From assembly GCF_900240945.1 (NCBI RefSeq), contig NZ_OESG01000013.1:1-64000 (forward strand): DNA of 64,000 bases, written 5' to 3'. Source of the DNA: Mycobacterium sp. 3519A (GTDB taxonomy: Bacteria; Actinomycetota; Actinomycetes; Mycobacteriales; Mycobacteriaceae). This document shows positions 25,188 through 32,577 of the stretch, in pieces; position 1 is the first letter of the stretch, and each line of letters begins with the position of its first letter. The notes beneath the pieces are model-generated. The model saw nothing but the letters and a program-made list of their open reading frames with translations, did not search any database and was not told the origin of the DNA. A program made the translations under genes and the position numbers.

Positions 25188-26306
25188 ATGAAGCCAGCGA
25201 TCTGCGAGCAGTTCGGCATCGATTTCCCCCTGTTCGCGTTCAGTCATTGCAGAGACGTGGTGGCCGCGGTCACCAACGCGGGCGGGTTCGGCGTTCTGGG
25301 GGCGACGGCGTTCACCCCCGACTGGCTGGACAAGGAGTTGTCGTGGATCGACGAGCACGTCGGCGGCAAACCGTACGGCGTCGATCTGATCGTGCCCGCC
25401 AAGTTCGAGGGCAAGGGTGAGAAGCTCAAACCCGGCGAATTGGCGTCGCGGATTCCCGACGAGTACCGCGGGTTCATCACCGACCTGCTCTCGGCGCACG
25501 GCATCGAACCCGAGGAGGCGCCGCGGACCGGCCCTTCGTTCCTGTCGGGGGACACCGGTGCCGACCTGCTCGACGTCGCCTTCGGGCACCCGATCAAGCT
25601 GATCGCCAACGCGCTCGGGGTGCCGCCGGACTACATGATCGACGCGGGTAAGGAGCGGGGCGTACCGGTGGCCGCGCTGGTCGGCGCCAAGGAGCACGCG
25701 GCCAAGCAGGTGCAGGCCGGGGTCGACCTGATCGTCGCGCAGGGCACCGAGGCCGGCGGCCACTGCGGCGAGGTGACGACGCTGGTGCTGATCCCGGAGG
25801 TGATCGAAGCGATCGGCGGCGCGGTGCCGGTGCTGGCCGCGGGCGGCATCGTGACCGGCAGGCAGATGGCCGCCACCGTCGCGATGGGCGCCGACGGTGC
25901 GTGGACCGGGTCGGTGTGGTTGACCACGGAGGAGGCCGAGACCGCGCCGCACACCGTGCAGAAGATGCTGGCGGCCACGTCGCGGGACACCGTACGGTCG
26001 GCGGGCCGGACCGGAAAGCCTGCGCGACAACTGAAGTCGGAGTGGACCGACGCATGGCTGCCGAACGAAGGCGGTCAGAAGCCGCTGCCGCTGCCGCTGC
26101 AGTCGATGTTGAGCGAGCCGGTCATCCGCCGGGTCGACATGCTGGCGTCGCAGGGCCACGAAGGTGCCCAAGCGTTGGCCACCTACTTCGTCGGCCAGGG
26201 GGTGGGCCTCATGAACAAGGTGAAACCCGCGCGCGAAGTAGTGCGCGAGTTCATCGAGGACTACCTGGCGGCGACGGAGCGGCTGAGCAACTCGCTGCCG
26301 GACTGA
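25188..26306 (+). CDS. Nitronate monooxygenase / NAD(P)H flavin enzyme (NPD-like)
   Basis: A 372-residue FMN TIM-barrel protein of the 2-nitropropane dioxygenase family. N-terminal FPLFAFSHCRDVVAAVTNAGGFGVLGA, central LIVAQGTEAGGHCGEVTTLVLIPEV with the catalytic-type H192, and VPVLAAGGIVTGRQMAATVAMGADG (phosphate-binding loop) are intact. Class I members oxidise nitronates such as propionate-3-nitronate; others are enoyl reductases. Function therefore not fixed. Ends 5 bp from the convergent lipoprotein gene. Confidence 0.88.
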   Translation: MKPAICEQFGIDFPLFAFSHCRDVVAAVTNAGGFGVLGATAFTPDWLDKELSWIDEHVGGKPYGVDLIVPAKFEGKGEKLKPGELASRIPDEYRGFITDLLSAHGIEPEEAPRTGPSFLSGDTGADLLDVAFGHPIKLIANALGVPPDYMIDAGKERGVPVAALVGAKEHAAKQVQAGVDLIVAQGTEAGGHCGEVTTLVLIPEVIEAIGGAVPVLAAGGIVTGRQMAATVAMGADGAWTGSVWLTTEEAETAPHTVQKMLAATSRDTVRSAGRTGKPARQLKSEWTDAWLPNEGGQKPLPLPLQSMLSEPVIRRVDMLASQGHEGAQALATYFVGQGVGLMNKVKPAREVVREFIEDYLAATERLSNSLPD

Positions 26307-26311
26307 CCGCG

Positions 26312-26725
26312 TTACGGCACGCTGACGCAGCCCACACCTGGCACGCAACCGCCTCCGCCACCGGGGCCGCCGCCACCGGTCGGGCCGCCGGGAATCGAGC
26401 CGCCGCCGCCCCCAGGGCCACCGCCGCCGGTGGGACCGCCCGGAACGCCGCCGCCACCACCTTCTGGGCCGCCGCCGCCGGTGGGACCGCCGGGAACGCC
26501 GCCGCCGCCACCTTCTGGACCACCGCCGCCGGTGGGACCGCCCGGAACCGCGGTCCCGGTGGTCGTCGCCGGGGCGGGAGTGGTCGTTGAGGTGTCCGAC
26601 GTGGTGGTCGTTGTCGTCGACGTGGTGGTCTCGCCGCCGTTGTCACCACCGCCGCAGCCGACCGCCAACACCATCGCCGCCGCGCCGCCGAACAGCGCCA
26701 GACTCGTTCTTGCACCCGATTTCAT
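26312..26725 (-). CDS. Gly/Pro-repeat lipoprotein
   Basis: A 137-residue predicted lipoprotein. ATG at 26725 gives MKSGARTSLALFGGAAAM with lipobox A-V-G-C (mature N-terminal Cys about 24). A Thr/Ser-rich linker (about 32-60) resembles O-mannosylated mycobacterial linkers. The rest is four 17-residue repeats of the type VPGGPTGGGGPEGGGGG, ending CVPGVGCVSVP with two cysteines. It is probably a cell-wall surface protein; no enzyme domain. Convergent with the nitronate monooxygenase gene. Confidence 0.8.
   Translation of the reverse strand: MKSGARTSLALFGGAAAMVLAVGCGGGDNGGETTTSTTTTTTSDTSTTTPAPATTTGTAVPGGPTGGGGPEGGGGGVPGGPTGGGGPEGGGGGVPGGPTGGGGPGGGGGSIPGGPTGGGGPGGGGGCVPGVGCVSVP
26367..26558 (-). 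repeat. 51-bp tandem repeat, about four copies, in the lipoprotein gene
   Basis: Contiguous 51-bp units start near 26367, 26418, 26469 and 26520; the middle two differ at only a few bases, the outer ones are more diverged. In frame, each encodes 17 residues of the PGGPTGGGGP type. Confidence 0.9.
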
Positions 26726-26761
26726 GGCGGCAGTGTTACCCGCTGCCACAGCGTCGAAACG

Positions 26762-27199
26762 CTAGTCGTCGAACGCGATGCGCACGGAGATCGGATCGCT
26801 CTCCATGGCGCGCATGGCCAGCGCGGAGGCCGTCTGGCTGAACTTGCTGTCGCCGCCGATGCTCCGGGCGCGGGCGCGTACGTCGTCGTTCGGCTCGAAA
26901 GTGGCTGTGCCGCTACGCCATTGGTTGTCGATCCGGACGCGTACCTTCGGATTGGCTGCGATGTTGTGAGCCCATCCGGCCCGGCGGCCGTGCTGCGAGA
27001 TCACCCAGATGCCCTTGTCGTCGGCGCGTCCGGTGAGAGGTACGCGTCGCGGCTGGCCGGTCTTGGCGCCGGTGGTCTCCAATTCCACGACCAACGATGA
27101 GCGCAGTCCGATCCGGTCCATCGCCGCGACGAGCGGATTGACGACGGTGCGCCCCACCCGTCGCTCGAACTTGAACTTGCGCAGCCCTTTGCCGACCAT
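26762..27199 (-). CDS. Deazaflavin (F420)-dependent nitroreductase-family protein
   Basis: A 145-residue Ddn-like protein. Family marks: N-terminal basic/amphipathic stretch (KFKFERRVGRTVVNPLVAAMDRIG), ELETTGAKTGQPRRVPL, a W-V-I-S-Q-H-G-R strand, and AHNIAANPKVRVRI, the conserved N-I-x-x-N-P-x-V-x-V motif. Such enzymes reduce quinones or nitro compounds with F420H2 at the membrane. ATG at 27199 (MVGKGLRKF) is chosen over one nine codons upstream. Alone between the lipoprotein and the two-component genes. Confidence 0.85.
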   Translation of the reverse strand: MVGKGLRKFKFERRVGRTVVNPLVAAMDRIGLRSSLVVELETTGAKTGQPRRVPLTGRADDKGIWVISQHGRRAGWAHNIAANPKVRVRIDNQWRSGTATFEPNDDVRARARSIGGDSKFSQTASALAMRAMESDPISVRIAFDD

Positions 27200-27272
27200 G
27201 GGTACCGACGATAGTAGAACGATCACTCAAGTACAAGACGTGGCCCCGCGCCGGTGCCAAACCAGGTGCCGG

Positions 27273-27334
27273 ATTGCCCGCGTACCGAGCGACAACGTAG
27301 CGACAACGAGATTGTCGCTACGTACGTGGGCAAT
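27273..27334 (-). terminator. Long two-part hairpin after the OmpR/kinase operon
   Basis: Outer arms ATTGCCCGCGTAC (27273-27285) and GTACGTGGGCAAT (27322-27334) pair with one G.T; inner arms GTAGCGACAA (27297-27306) and TTGTCGCTAC (27312-27321) pair perfectly around a 5-base loop. The left side has an 11-base bulge that repeats GCGACAAC. It lies 29 bp beyond the kinase stop. No U-run. Could be a terminator or a repeat-family palindrome. Confidence 0.5.
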
Positions 27335-27362
27335 TTGAGACGTGACCTCCGAGGACGCGGGC

Positions 27363-28391
27363 CTAGTCGGCCAGCGGCAACCGCACCTCGAAACGCGCGC
27401 CCGTGCCGAGGTTGTGCGCCGACAACGTGCCGCGATGTGCCTGCACCAACCCGGCGGCGATGGCAAGCCCCAACCCCGATCCGCTCGGCAGTGACGAGTC
27501 CGCCCGCGGCACCCGGTCGTTGGAACCGCGGTACGCGACGTCGAACACCCGCGGCAGATCGGCCTCGTCTATGCCAACCCCGGTGTCGTCGACGCGGGCC
27601 CATGCGCCGTGCTCGTCGGAACCCAGCGCCAGCAGCACCTTGCCGCCGGACGGCGTATGTGCGATCGCGTTCGCGACCAGATTGGACAGCACTCGCACCA
27701 GCGCCCGGTCGCTGCCGAGCACCTGCACCGGCTTGTCCGGCAACTCCGCCTTCAACAGCACCCCGGCCCGCTCGGCGGCGATCCGGTGTGCGGCAAGCAC
27801 ATCGTCGATAACCTCGTCGAGCGCGACCTTGTCGAGCACCGGTTCCACCGCGCCCGCATTGATCTTGGACATCTCGAACAGGTCGTCGACCATCTCGGAG
27901 AGCCGAATCGATTCCTGTTCAATGGTTTTCGCGTGTACCCGAACCTCGGAATCGGGAACCACGCCGTCGGCGATGGCCTCCGACACCGCCCGGATACCCG
28001 CCAGCGGCGTGCGCAGGTCGTGGCTGACGAACGCCACCAACCGGCGGCGGGAATGCTCAGCGGCGCGTTCGGAATCGCGAATCTCCTGCTCCCACACCGT
28101 CCTTCGCGCCTGATAGCGCGCCAGCATCACCGCGGCAGGAAGGGTCACCACCGACACAATGACCAGCACGACGGCGGTGCGCTCGAACGTCTCGGTGATC
28201 ATGAACCCGCTGGCGCCCAGCACGCCGGTGAACGTCGCCAACACCGGGATCAGCACCAGTGCCACCATGCTGACCGCCAGCGACCACGACCGCGCCAACC
28301 GGATGATGATCGCCCCCGCGAGCACCACGGGCACCGAGCACGCCAGCGCCCACGCGGCGATCTCCCACAAGTCATTCGGCATTGTTGCCAT
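27363..28391 (-). CDS. Sensor histidine kinase (HisKA, OmpR-pair)
   Basis: A 342-residue kinase with two or three membrane helices in the first 100 residues and almost no external sensor domain. HisKA motif AFVSHDLRTPLAGI (phospho-His about 123), N-box LSNLVANAIAHT, and G-boxes DDTGVGID and GSGLGLAIAAGLVQAH. With so little outside the membrane it probably senses a membrane or intramembrane cue. ATG at 28391 overlaps the regulator stop; a second ATG (28382) is possible. Operon with the regulator upstream. Confidence 0.93.
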   Translation of the reverse strand: MATMPNDLWEIAAWALACSVPVVLAGAIIIRLARSWSLAVSMVALVLIPVLATFTGVLGASGFMITETFERTAVVLVIVSVVTLPAAVMLARYQARRTVWEQEIRDSERAAEHSRRRLVAFVSHDLRTPLAGIRAVSEAIADGVVPDSEVRVHAKTIEQESIRLSEMVDDLFEMSKINAGAVEPVLDKVALDEVIDDVLAAHRIAAERAGVLLKAELPDKPVQVLGSDRALVRVLSNLVANAIAHTPSGGKVLLALGSDEHGAWARVDDTGVGIDEADLPRVFDVAYRGSNDRVPRADSSLPSGSGLGLAIAAGLVQAHRGTLSAHNLGTGARFEVRLPLAD

Positions 28392-29055
28392 CCCACAGGT
28401 ATCCGCGGCCCCACACGGTCTGCACCCGATGGTGTTCGCCGAGTTTGGACCGTAGCCGCTTGACGTGCACGGTGACCGTCGACAGGTCGCCGAAGTCCCA
28501 ACGCCACACTTCCTTCAGCAACTCCTCGCGCGAGAACACGGTGTCGCTATGGGTGAGGAAGAACGTCAGCAGATCGAACTCGCGGTTGGTCAAGCTGACG
28601 GGCTCGCCGGCGATAGTCACCGACCGCGCGGCGGTCGAGACGGTCATCTCGCCGACGGTGATGTCCATCTGCAGCGTGTTGACCGGTGAGGCGGCCCGCC
28701 GCAGCACCGAGCGCACGCGCAGCGCCAACTCGCGCGGGCTGAACGGCTTGGTGACGTAATCGTCCGCCCCGGCCTCCAGGCCCGCGATCCGGTCGTCCTC
28801 CTCGCCGAGCGCGGTCAGCAGGATCACCGGCATGGCGTAACCGCCGCGCTGCCGCAGGCTGCGGCACAGCGTGAGGCCGTCCGGCCCCGGCATCATCACG
28901 TCGAGCACCGCGACGTCGATGTGCTGGGAGCCGAGTAGCCGCATCGCCTCGGCGCCGTCGTGTGCGATCGAGACGTCCAGGCCGTCGCGCTCGAGGTACC
29001 GGCGCACGACATCACGCACGACCATGTCGTCGTCGGCGATCAGTACGCGCGTCAT
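28372..29055 (-). CDS. OmpR/PhoB-family response regulator
   Basis: A 227-residue regulator. Receiver: D8-D10, phospho-acceptor D52 (VAVLDVMMPGPDG), TALGEEDD, and KPF lysine; winged helix with LTNREFDLLTFFLTHSDTVFSREELLKEVW and VTVHVKRLRSKLGE, ending GYLWDGNN. Pairs with the overlapping kinase gene. Upstream, TTAAG-AC-CTTAA (29058-29069) lies directly before the start and could belong to its own promoter or operator. Targets unknown. Confidence 0.95.
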   Translation of the reverse strand: MTRVLIADDDMVVRDVVRRYLERDGLDVSIAHDGAEAMRLLGSQHIDVAVLDVMMPGPDGLTLCRSLRQRGGYAMPVILLTALGEEDDRIAGLEAGADDYVTKPFSPRELALRVRSVLRRAASPVNTLQMDITVGEMTVSTAARSVTIAGEPVSLTNREFDLLTFFLTHSDTVFSREELLKEVWRWDFGDLSTVTVHVKRLRSKLGEHHRVQTVWGRGYLWDGNNAE

Positions 29056-29160
29056 GGTTAAGACCTTAATCCGGCGATACCGCTACCTGCGCCTATGTCA
29101 TTGTTCCGTCACTGTTCGCGCGTTGCCGACCGCAACCGCGACGGCCTAACGTCGGAAACC

Positions 29161-29811
29161 ATGCCCGACGTCACGGTGGTGCTGCCCTGTCTCAACGAGG
29201 CGTCGTCGCTCCCGGGGGTCCTTGCCGCCATGCCCGACGGCTATCGGCCACTGGTGGTCGACAACAACAGCACCGACGGCACCGCGGACGTCGCGCGCAG
29301 GCACGGCGCCGAGGTGGTCGCCGAACAGCGGCCCGGCTACGGGTCTGCGGTGCACGCCGGGGTGGTGGCGGCCACGACGCCGATCGTGGCGGTCATCGAC
29401 GCCGACGGCTCCCTCGACGCTCGCGAGCTGCCGGCCCTGGTGGACGAACTGGACCGCGGCGCCGATCTGGCCATCGGTCGCCGCCGCGCCGTCGCCGGGC
29501 TGCGCTGGCCATGGCATGCGCGCCTCGGCACCGCAGCGGTGTGCTGGCGGCTGCGCAACCGCTATGGACTCGCCGTTCACGACATCGCGCCGATGCGGGT
29601 GGTCCGCCGCGACGCGCTGCTGGCGCTGGGCGTCACCGACCGCAGGTCCGGCTATCCGCTGGAACTGTTGGTCCGCGCGGCGCAAGCCGGTTGGCGGGTG
29701 GTGGAACGCGACGTCGCCTACGGCCCGCGCACCGGAGGCAAGTCAAAGGTCAGTGGGTCGATACGGGGGAGTTTCATTGCTGCGCTTGACTTCTGGCGCG
29801 TGATCTCGTGA
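29161..29811 (+). CDS. Family 2 glycosyltransferase
   Basis: A 216-residue GT-A fold transferase (DPM1/GtrB-like). TVVLPCLNEASSLPGVLAAMP at the start, VVDNNSTDGTADVARRHGAEVV, and the metal-binding D80-A-D82-G (VAVIDADGSLDA). It lacks C-terminal membrane helices, so it probably uses a soluble or separate acceptor. ATG 29161; a longer frame from 29095 adds 22 residues unlike the family. Next gene overlaps by 4 bp (GTGA). Same place as Rv0539. Confidence 0.9.
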   Translation: MPDVTVVLPCLNEASSLPGVLAAMPDGYRPLVVDNNSTDGTADVARRHGAEVVAEQRPGYGSAVHAGVVAATTPIVAVIDADGSLDARELPALVDELDRGADLAIGRRRAVAGLRWPWHARLGTAAVCWRLRNRYGLAVHDIAPMRVVRRDALLALGVTDRRSGYPLELLVRAAQAGWRVVERDVAYGPRTGGKSKVSGSIRGSFIAALDFWRVIS

Positions 29812-30479
29812 TTCCGGTCGTGGTGCTGGTGGTGGCCAAGGCGCCCGTGCCTGGCCAGGCCAAGACCAGGTTGGCGGCCACCGTGGGAGACCGGGCAGCT
29901 GCGGACATCGCCGCGGCGGCACTGCTGGACACGCTGGACGCAGTGGTCGCGGCGCCCGTCGCCGCGCGGGTGGTGGCACTGACCGGCGACCTCGACAGCG
30001 CCGCCGCAGGAGCCGAAATACGTTCGCGCCTCGCCGATTTCACGGTGGTGCCACAGCGCGGCGAGGACTTCGCGGCCAGATTGGCCAACGGGCACGCCGA
30101 CGCCGCGGCTGCGACCAACGGCTTGCCCGTGCTGCAGATCGGCATGGACACCCCGCAGGTGACCGGCGAACTGCTGGCCGAATGCGCCCGCGAACTGCTG
30201 GCCGCCGACGCGGTGCTCGGCCTAGCGCGCGACGGCGGTTGGTGGATACTCGGCGTCACCGATGCGGCAGCCGCCGACTGCCTGCGCACGATTCCGATGT
30301 CGCGATCCGACACCGGCGCGGTAACGCTGGCCGCGCTGTCCGACACCGTCGCGGATGTGAAAATCCTTGCGACGCTTGCCGATGTGGACACCGTCGACGA
30401 TGTCGAGGCTGTCCGTGCCCGATGCGCGCTGGACAGTCGGTTCGCGCGCGCGACCGCCGGGGTCAGCCATGCTGGGTAA
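29808..30479 (+). CDS. TIGR04282-type glycosyltransferase-like protein (DUF2064)
   Basis: A 223-residue nucleotidyl/glycosyltransferase-like protein. VVLVVAKAPVPGQAKTRLAATVG, LPVLQIGMDTPQVTGELL and LGLARDGGWWILGV are characteristic of the Rv0540-like family, which resembles molybdopterin-guanine nucleotidyltransferase and CofC folds. It is translationally coupled to the GT2 gene upstream and overlaps the methyltransferase gene downstream by 11 bp. The three may build one glycosylated metabolite; no substrate is known. Confidence 0.88.
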   Translation: MIPVVVLVVAKAPVPGQAKTRLAATVGDRAAADIAAAALLDTLDAVVAAPVAARVVALTGDLDSAAAGAEIRSRLADFTVVPQRGEDFAARLANGHADAAAATNGLPVLQIGMDTPQVTGELLAECARELLAADAVLGLARDGGWWILGVTDAAAADCLRTIPMSRSDTGAVTLAALSDTVADVKILATLADVDTVDDVEAVRARCALDSRFARATAGVSHAG

Positions 30480-31104
30480 CCTCTACGACCGCGCGCTGGA
30501 CGGCGAGCGCTGCTGGCTTCGACACGACGACGGCCGCCTCGATCGGCTGCCGGTGCGCAGGTGGCTTGGCGGCCGGAACGCCGATGCACATTTCGATCGA
30601 ACGCTGGTCGAGATGTGCAGCGGACCGACTATCGACTTAGGGTGTGGCCCAGGGCGTTTGGTTGCGACGCTGGTGCAGCGCGGAGTGCCCGCGCTCGGGG
30701 TTGATCAGTCGGCCACCGCGGTCACCCTGGCGCGCCGCAGCGGTGCTCCCGCCCTGCGCCGCGACGTGTTCGACCCATTGCCGGGGGCCGGGCGGTGGCA
30801 CACCGTGCTGCTGGCCGACGGCAATGTCGGACTTGGCGGAGACCCGTGGCGGATCCTGCGGCGCGCTGGCGAACTGCTGCGTCAGGGCGGGCGCTGTCTT
30901 GTCGAATTCGATTCGGCTACCGAGGGAATCCACACCGGATGGGTTCGGCTCGAGTCGGCCCGTGCGATCGGCCCGTGGTTCCAGTGGGCATCGGTAGGTA
31001 TCGACTGCGCAGCGCGACTCGCCGACGACGTGGGTCTCACGGTCGCGGGCATCCATCCGATCGGCCGCCGCGTGGTGGCCAGCCTGTCGGCGGGCGGGGC
31101 GTAG
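30469..31104 (+). CDS. SAM-dependent methyltransferase
   Basis: A 211-residue class I methyltransferase. Motif I TIDLGCGPGRLVATL (SAM-binding G-rich loop) is followed by ALGVDQSATAVTLARR, then VLLADGNVGLGGDPWRILRRAGELLRQGGRCLVEFD (motifs II/III). ATG at 30469 gives MLGNLYDRALDG; the longer open frame adds 34 residues of Arg-rich shadow sequence. Third gene of the glycosyltransferase operon. Substrate unknown. Confidence 0.88.
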   Translation: MLGNLYDRALDGERCWLRHDDGRLDRLPVRRWLGGRNADAHFDRTLVEMCSGPTIDLGCGPGRLVATLVQRGVPALGVDQSATAVTLARRSGAPALRRDVFDPLPGAGRWHTVLLADGNVGLGGDPWRILRRAGELLRQGGRCLVEFDSATEGIHTGWVRLESARAIGPWFQWASVGIDCAARLADDVGLTVAGIHPIGRRVVASLSAGGA

Positions 31105-31107
31105 CAC

Positions 31108-31593
31108 TCAACTGGTCATACCGGCGAACATCCCGGGCTGGTAGTTGCCTGCCGGATTCCGCACGATCACGTTCATCCGGTTGGCCGCATTGATCAGCGC
31201 GACCAGGCACACCAACGCCGCGATCTGATCGTCGTCGTAGTGCTTACGCACCTGCGTCCAGGTCTCGTCGGACACTCCCTCGTGAGCATCGGCAAGTCGG
31301 GTGCCCTCCTCGGCCAACGCCAGCGCCGCGCGTTCGGCGTCGGTGAACACGATCGCCTCACGCCACGCCGCGACCAGGTTCAGCCGCACCGCGTCTTCAC
31401 CTGCGGCCGCCGCCTCCTTGGTGTGCATGTCGACGCAGACGGCGCAGCCGTTGATCTGACTCGCCCGCAGGCTGACCAACTCCTGGGTGGCCTTCGGCAG
31501 CGTCGACTGGTCGAGCACCAGGCTGGCGTTGACGAACCGCTTGGCGAACTTGCCTGCCACGTCGTTGTTCATCAGATCGAATCGGGCGTCCAT
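31108..31593 (-). CDS. Carboxymuconolactone decarboxylase/AhpD-like protein (ECF41 partner)
   Basis: A 161-residue AhpD-fold protein. The redox motif is C50-AV-C53-VDM-H57 (INGCAVCVDMHTKEA), as in alkylhydroperoxidases; these proteins reduce peroxides or act as decarboxylases. Start ATG 31593 lies behind GAGGAGG. It is divergent from the ECF41-type sigma factor, and this COMD-ECF41 pairing is a hallmark of the group: the sigma factor is expected to drive this promoter (see 31621-31649). Confidence 0.92.
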   Translation of the reverse strand: MDARFDLMNNDVAGKFAKRFVNASLVLDQSTLPKATQELVSLRASQINGCAVCVDMHTKEAAAAGEDAVRLNLVAAWREAIVFTDAERAALALAEEGTRLADAHEGVSDETWTQVRKHYDDDQIAALVCLVALINAANRMNVIVRNPAGNYQPGMFAGMTS

Positions 31594-31620
31594 TGCTTCC
31601 TCCTCTGTCGTGGTGCACAT

Positions 31621-31649
31621 CAGATGTCGGCGGCCCGCCGTTTGTGACA
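31621..31649 (-). promoter_or_regulatory. ECF41-type promoter for the decarboxylase gene
   Basis: On the minus strand TGTCACA (31649-31643), a 16-base spacer, then CATC (31626-31623). The known ECF41 motif, as I recall it, is TGTCACA-N16-CGTC. One mismatch in the -10. The -10 lies 30 bp before the ATG, giving a normal leader with the GAGGAGG site. Confidence 0.65.
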
Positions 31650-31660
31650 ACCGGGCCCGA

Positions 31661-31689
31661 TGTCACAAATCGGCGGCCACTGGTGTCAT
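31661..31689 (+). promoter_or_regulatory. ECF41-type promoter for the sigma gene itself
   Basis: TGTCACA (31661-31667), 16-base spacer, TGTCAT (31684-31689), one mismatch to CGTC. The ATG codons at 31690 and 31696 follow directly, so a transcript starting 6-8 bases after the -10 would begin at or near the second ATG and be leaderless. Confidence 0.6.
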
Positions 31690-31695
31690 ATGGAC

Positions 31696-32577
31696 ATGTC
31701 CGACGTCGCAACCCAGGTCTTCCTGGCGCATCGCAACCTGCTTTTCACCGCGGCCTACGAATTGCTCGGCTCGGCCGCCGACGCCGAAGACGTGCTGCAG
31801 GAGACCTGGCTGCGGTGGGTGAACGTGGACCTCGACACGGTGCGCGATCAGCGCGCGTATCTGGTCCGGATCGCTACCCGGCAGGCGCTGGGCCGGTTGC
31901 GGACGCTGGGGCGCCGCAGGGAGGCCTACGTCGGGCCCTGGCTGCCGGAGCCGCTGCTGACCACGCCCGATGTGGCCGAGGACGTCGAATTGGCGGACAG
32001 CGTCTCGATGGCGATGTTGCTGGTGCTGGAGACGTTGACACCGACCGAACGCGCGGTGTTCCTGCTGCGTGAGGTGTTCGAATTGGAGTACGACGAAATC
32101 GCCGAGGCCGTCGACAAGACTCCGGCCGCGGTCCGCCAGATCGCCCACCGGGCGCGGTCACATGTAGCCGCACGCAGGCCGCGCGGCGTCGTGTCCTCCG
32201 ACGAATCCCGGGATGCGCTGAAGGCGTTCCAACGCGCGATCGAAACCGGCGATCTGCAGGGTCTGGTCGATGTCCTCGCGCCTGACGTGGTGATGTTGAG
32301 CGACGGCGGCGGCGTCAAACAGGCGCTGCCGCGGCCCATCCGCGGCGCACACCGGGTGGCGCGCCTGCTGGGTGTGGGCCTGCCGAGGCTCGTCGGCGAG
32401 GTCTCTGTCGAACCGGTGCAGATCAACGGCGGGCCCGCGCTGATCATCCGGATCGACGGGGAGATCGACAACGTCGTCGCGGTGCGTATCGACGACGGGC
32501 TGGTCTCGGGGCTGTACATCGTGCGCAATCCCGAGAAGTTGTCGTACGTGAATCGCGAGACCGCGTTGGGCCGTTGA
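31696..32577 (+). CDS. ECF41-group RNA polymerase sigma factor (SigJ-like)
   Basis: A 293-residue ECF sigma factor with sigma2 (LLFTAAYELLGSAADAEDVLQETWLRW), sigma4 (LTPTERAVFLLREVFELEYDEIAEA and VRQIAHRARSHV) and a C-terminal SnoaL-like extension (about 185-285). The extension carries the two ECF41 motifs: SDGGGVKQAL (DGGG) and RNPEKLSYV (NPxKL), known to regulate the sigma factor in place of an anti-sigma. ATG at 31696 fits leaderless transcription; ATG 31690 adds two residues. Autoregulation and control of the divergent COMD gene are expected. Confidence 0.94.
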   Translation: MSDVATQVFLAHRNLLFTAAYELLGSAADAEDVLQETWLRWVNVDLDTVRDQRAYLVRIATRQALGRLRTLGRRREAYVGPWLPEPLLTTPDVAEDVELADSVSMAMLLVLETLTPTERAVFLLREVFELEYDEIAEAVDKTPAAVRQIAHRARSHVAARRPRGVVSSDESRDALKAFQRAIETGDLQGLVDVLAPDVVMLSDGGGVKQALPRPIRGAHRVARLLGVGLPRLVGEVSVEPVQINGGPALIIRIDGEIDNVVAVRIDDGLVSGLYIVRNPEKLSYVNRETALGR

